Part shown: piece by piece, positions 61,154 to 64,000 of the stretch
Layout of the letters: the number at the start of each line of letters is the position of its first letter
Position numbering within the stretch: position 1 is the first letter of the stretch
NCBI GenBank assembly: GCA_964006375.1
Contig: OZ023268.1
Span: 84,765,835-84,829,834 of the forward strand
Source: Tillus elongatus
Lineage: Eukaryota > Arthropoda > Insecta > Coleoptera > Cleridae
Length of the DNA stretch: 64,000 nt
Direction of reading: 5' to 3'
The notes under the pieces: model-generated
Database searches by the model: none
The model's input: the letters and a program-made list of their open reading frames with translations, nothing else
What the model was told of the DNA's origin: nothing
Made by a program: the position numbers and the translations under genes

Positions 61154-64000
61154 TTTTTTTTTTTTTTAATGTCAACAACACCACGAGGGCTTACAGCCTA
61201 AATACTATCGTACCGTGGGTGTTGACAAGGAGGAAAGAGGCAGCTTGTTAATTCTGGACTTGAAGGTTTGGAGGTTCGGAGGAGAAGGAAAAACATGTGC
61301 CGGCAAGGAATTCCACAACTTGGAAGTCCTCGGGACAAAAGAGCGGGCATAACAAGATGTTCTATGTCTGGTGACCTGGACGTTAAAAGGATGCATTCGC
61401 TCTGTTCCCCTGGTAGATCTGCTGGGGGCAGCAGGTGGGGGAATTATGGAGGAAAGCTCCTCTGAGCAGTGCCCGTGCAGATATCTATAAAAGAGAGAGA
61501 GGTCACCAACGGCACGTCGGTGGGCAAGGGATGGAAGCCTTTGGGTGAGGGTAGGGTCACCAATGAGACATATAGCTCTCTTTTGAATGGAGTCCAGGAT
61601 AGCGAGTGTAGAAGCGGCAGCTGCACCCCAGATGTGGGAGCAGTATTCGAGGTTTGGCCTTATTTGTGAAGTGTATAAGGTATAGAGATTAGTTGGTGAA
61701 AAGAATTTGCGAGCCCGGAAGAGGAAACCCAATTTCTTAGCAGCCGCTTCTGCAATTGATGTAACATGTTGGTGCCAATTAAGATTTCGATCCACAGTAA
61801 TGCCAACAAGAGAAAAGGACTCATTACTTTGAATAACTTGGTTGTTCATTGTGATGGGTCTAGGGCTGCTGTATCTCTTGTGAGAAAGAAAGCAAGACTT
61901 AGTTTTGGTGGGGTTGAATTGTACAAGATTTCTACTTCCCCAGTCTAATATTTTTTGGAGGTCTACGGAGACAGAACCCTCCATGAGTCTGCGATCCTCA
62001 TCTAATTGGGCTAAAGAGACAGGCTTAGAATATTGTATGTTTGAGTGGAGGGTGCTGTCGTCCGCGTAACTGTGAACTGGGTTGGATGTGCTAGAGAGGA
62101 GGTCATTGATGTGGAGAAGAAACAAAGTAGGGGCTAAAGCTGAACCTTGAGGAACTCCTGCATTAATTGGATACAGTTTAGAGGAATGGCCATCCACAAC
62201 AACAGATATGCTCCTGTTGGAGAGGAAATTTGCTGTCCAGGTACAAAGTTTTGGTGGTAGGCCATAGGCCGGAAGTTTATTAAGCAGCGCTGCGTGCCAG
62301 ACCTGGTCGAATGCTTTGGATATGTCTAGAGCAACAATCTGGGATTCACCATGTTGTTCCATAGACTTGTTCCAAGAATGGGTGACAAAGGAAAGGAGGT
62401 CGGCAGTCGATCTGCGCTGACGGAATCCATACTGCCTGTCGTGGATTAGACTGTGTTTTTCAAGGAATTTTAGTAGTTCGGTGTTTATATACTTTTCCAT
62501 CACTTTAGAGATGACTGAAAGGAGAGAAATAGGCCTGTAGTTGCTAGGAAGCGCTTTGGATCCTTTCTTGGAGATGGGTTGTACTCCAGCAGTTTTCCAG
62601 TTACTAGGGAATATGCCTTTATTGTAAGATATCTGAAACAGACGAGTCAGGACAGGAGCAAGTTCTGGTGCGCATTTTTTGAGAACAATTGCTGGGATCT
62701 CGTCAAGGCCAGAGGCTTTCCTGGTATTAAGAGAAGAGAGCATCTTTCGTACCTTTTTAGTTTGGAAAATGATATCAGTCATTTTATGCGCGACATTGGG
62801 GACTGTTGGTGGTTGAACATTTGGAGGTGGGTTGAGAGTAGAATTTCCGGCGAACAACGAAGCAAAAAGTTCAGCCTTGCCCAGGGCGGTAGAAACAATT
62901 TCATCACCTGAGACAAGAGGTGGGAACGTGCTCTTGCAGAAATTATTCCCAATAGACTTAGCAAGAGTCCAGAAGGGTTTGCCGCCGTTGGAGCTTGAGA
63001 GGACTTTGTTTTTGATGTGGTTATTAAACGAGTTTTTTGCCTTGGAAAGAATGCGGACATAGCGGTTTCTTGCGTCGTTGAATGCTTGACGATTTTCTTG
63101 ACTGGGATTGTGTAGAAGCGTTTTGTGAGCTTTGACCTTTTCAAGTCTGGCCTTGTCACAGGATTTAGAGAACCAGGGCCTTTGAGTGGCTGAAGAGGTT
63201 TTCTGTGTACGTGGAATAAATAATTCCATGCCAGCTTGGATAATTTCGGTGACGTTTTGTGAGATATCAGAGGGGTCAGGATGAGAGAAGCAGACAGACG
63301 ACCATGGAAATGAGGAAAAGTAATCCCGCATTTCGTCCCAGTTTGCGGAGTTGTAGTGCCAAACGATACGTGGGTGTGATGACTGTGTGACATCGGGTTG
63401 CATTGCACAGGAAGCAGTGACCATGCCGTAGTCTGAGCGACCAAGGGGGGCGGTGACTGATATCTTATAGCATTCAGGATTTGTAGTAAGAAGGAGATCC
63501 AAGGGATTTGAGCTGTGTGTTGGGATACGAGGAAAGTAAGTAGGTTGCTGTACCATATTGGCCAAAGAATTGCTGACTGCAAAGGCCTCTGCTGCTCTCC
63601 CTTGTGGATCGGTTTTTGAAGATCCTAGCCATTCCTTATTATGGACATTGAAGTCGCCAAGAATAGTGACCTCGGAGGAAGGATATTCAGAAATCAGATA
63701 GTCGGTTTTTTCAGAAAGGTAGTCAAAGAGCTGGACAAAGTTGTTGTCAGAAGGTGACCGGTAAATGCAACAGATGAATTTAGTTGCAGCCCTGAGAGAG
63801 AGTTTTATCTATAGTATGTCTTTTCTTCCAGCTTCTAAATTGGGAAGTCTGGTGCAGGGTAGATTGCTACGGACGTATGCGCACACGCCTCCATGCAATC
63901 TAAAGGCAGTAAGGAGCTCATACCCCGGGAAATTAAGGTGATTAGTGGCTGTTTTGGCACTGATTTGGGTTTCGGTGAGGAAGAGGAGTTGGGGCCTGTT
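61154..64000 (-). mobile_element. Jockey/CR1-like LINE, 3' part (runs off window)
   Basis: A minus-strand insertion with a poly(A) tail shown as poly(T) at about 61154-61168, a very short 3' UTR (GGCTGTAAGCCCTCGTGG), and ORF2 from 61205 to beyond 64000. Same family as 38182-39462. The 5' end is outside the window. Confidence 0.9.
61205..64000 (-). pseudogene. LINE ORF2: AP endonuclease and reverse transcriptase, one nonsense codon
   Basis: The frame is open from the window edge to 61205 apart from a TAG at 63809-63811. The endonuclease end is upstream: LFLTETQIS (about 63960) and LGDFNVHNKEW (about 63630), part of the AP-endonuclease active site. The RT has LPSNYRPISLLSVISKV, HDRQYGFRQRRST, VALDISKAFDQVW (motif A), AGVPQGSALAPTLF (motif B) and YADDSTLH (motif C). 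The longest open stretch from a Met is 786 aa (63565-61205). The enzyme nicks target DNA and copies its own RNA there. Nearly intact, so a recent insertion. Confidence 0.9.

Overview
The window is AT-rich animal nuclear DNA, most probably arthropod and likely insect. It holds few host genes, spliced exons with GT/AG borders, long (TA)n and (GT)n microsatellites, and many layered transposable elements: Penelope-like, DD41D mariner, hAT, a THAP-domain DNA element, jockey/CR1-like and R1/I-like LINEs, and a Maverick/adintovirus-like element. I see no prokaryotic features, tRNA or rRNA. Species cannot be fixed from the sequence.

1-15773 is an array of Penelope-like retroelements (PLEs) with an exact 2815-bp period. 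It starts with minus-strand copies (1-4296), switches at a head-to-head junction (4295-4296), and continues as plus-strand copies to 15773, where it ends in a (TA)n tract. Each complete unit encodes an 858-aa protein with a reverse transcriptase (YVDD) and a GIY-YIG endonuclease. Each unit junction carries a hammerhead ribozyme whose stem I begins on the last base of the ORF stop codon.

15774-36675 is repeat-rich. A dispersed repeat (called here the TA-core repeat: hairpin, left arm, (TA)n, right arm, tail) occurs about a dozen times. Also here are a decayed LINE (17990-19910), a 2.7-kb DNA transposon with a THAP remnant (24677-27421), an R1-like LINE scrap, a THAP exon, and a DD41D mariner (33038-35500) sitting with a second TIR element inside one (TA)n tract.

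37131-37775 is an intact single-exon NEDD8 protease gene (SENP8/DEN1 family), followed by a 5'-truncated LINE (38182-39462).

41546-42331 is a non-autonomous relative of the 24.7-27.4 kb transposon with a perfect 8-bp target duplication. 42374-43611 is a 307-bp tandem repeat in which every unit carries, on the minus strand, a type I hammerhead ribozyme with a long stem I. This is the architecture of animal retrozymes and hammerhead satellites. 43760-45745 is a foldback element with a hAT element (44126-45415) nested in it, flanked by a perfect 8-bp duplication.

50059-60292 is a spliced five-exon gene for an 840-aa protein with two zinc-finger-like motifs and a tyrosine-recombinase-like core. 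Its 5.76-kb third intron has been invaded by a deleted Maverick/adintovirus-like element (53117-58120; about 525-bp inverted repeats, with hexon-like, penton-like, core-peptide-like and packaging-ATPase remnants), which was itself hit by a 5'-truncated LINE with a 15-bp target duplication. 61154-64000 is the 3' part of a jockey/CR1-like LINE on the minus strand, with one nonsense codon.

The most notable feature is the presence of two hammerhead systems in one locus: an autonomous PLE array with ribozymes at unit borders, and a small non-coding hammerhead tandem repeat. PLE enzymes have been proposed to mobilise such small elements.
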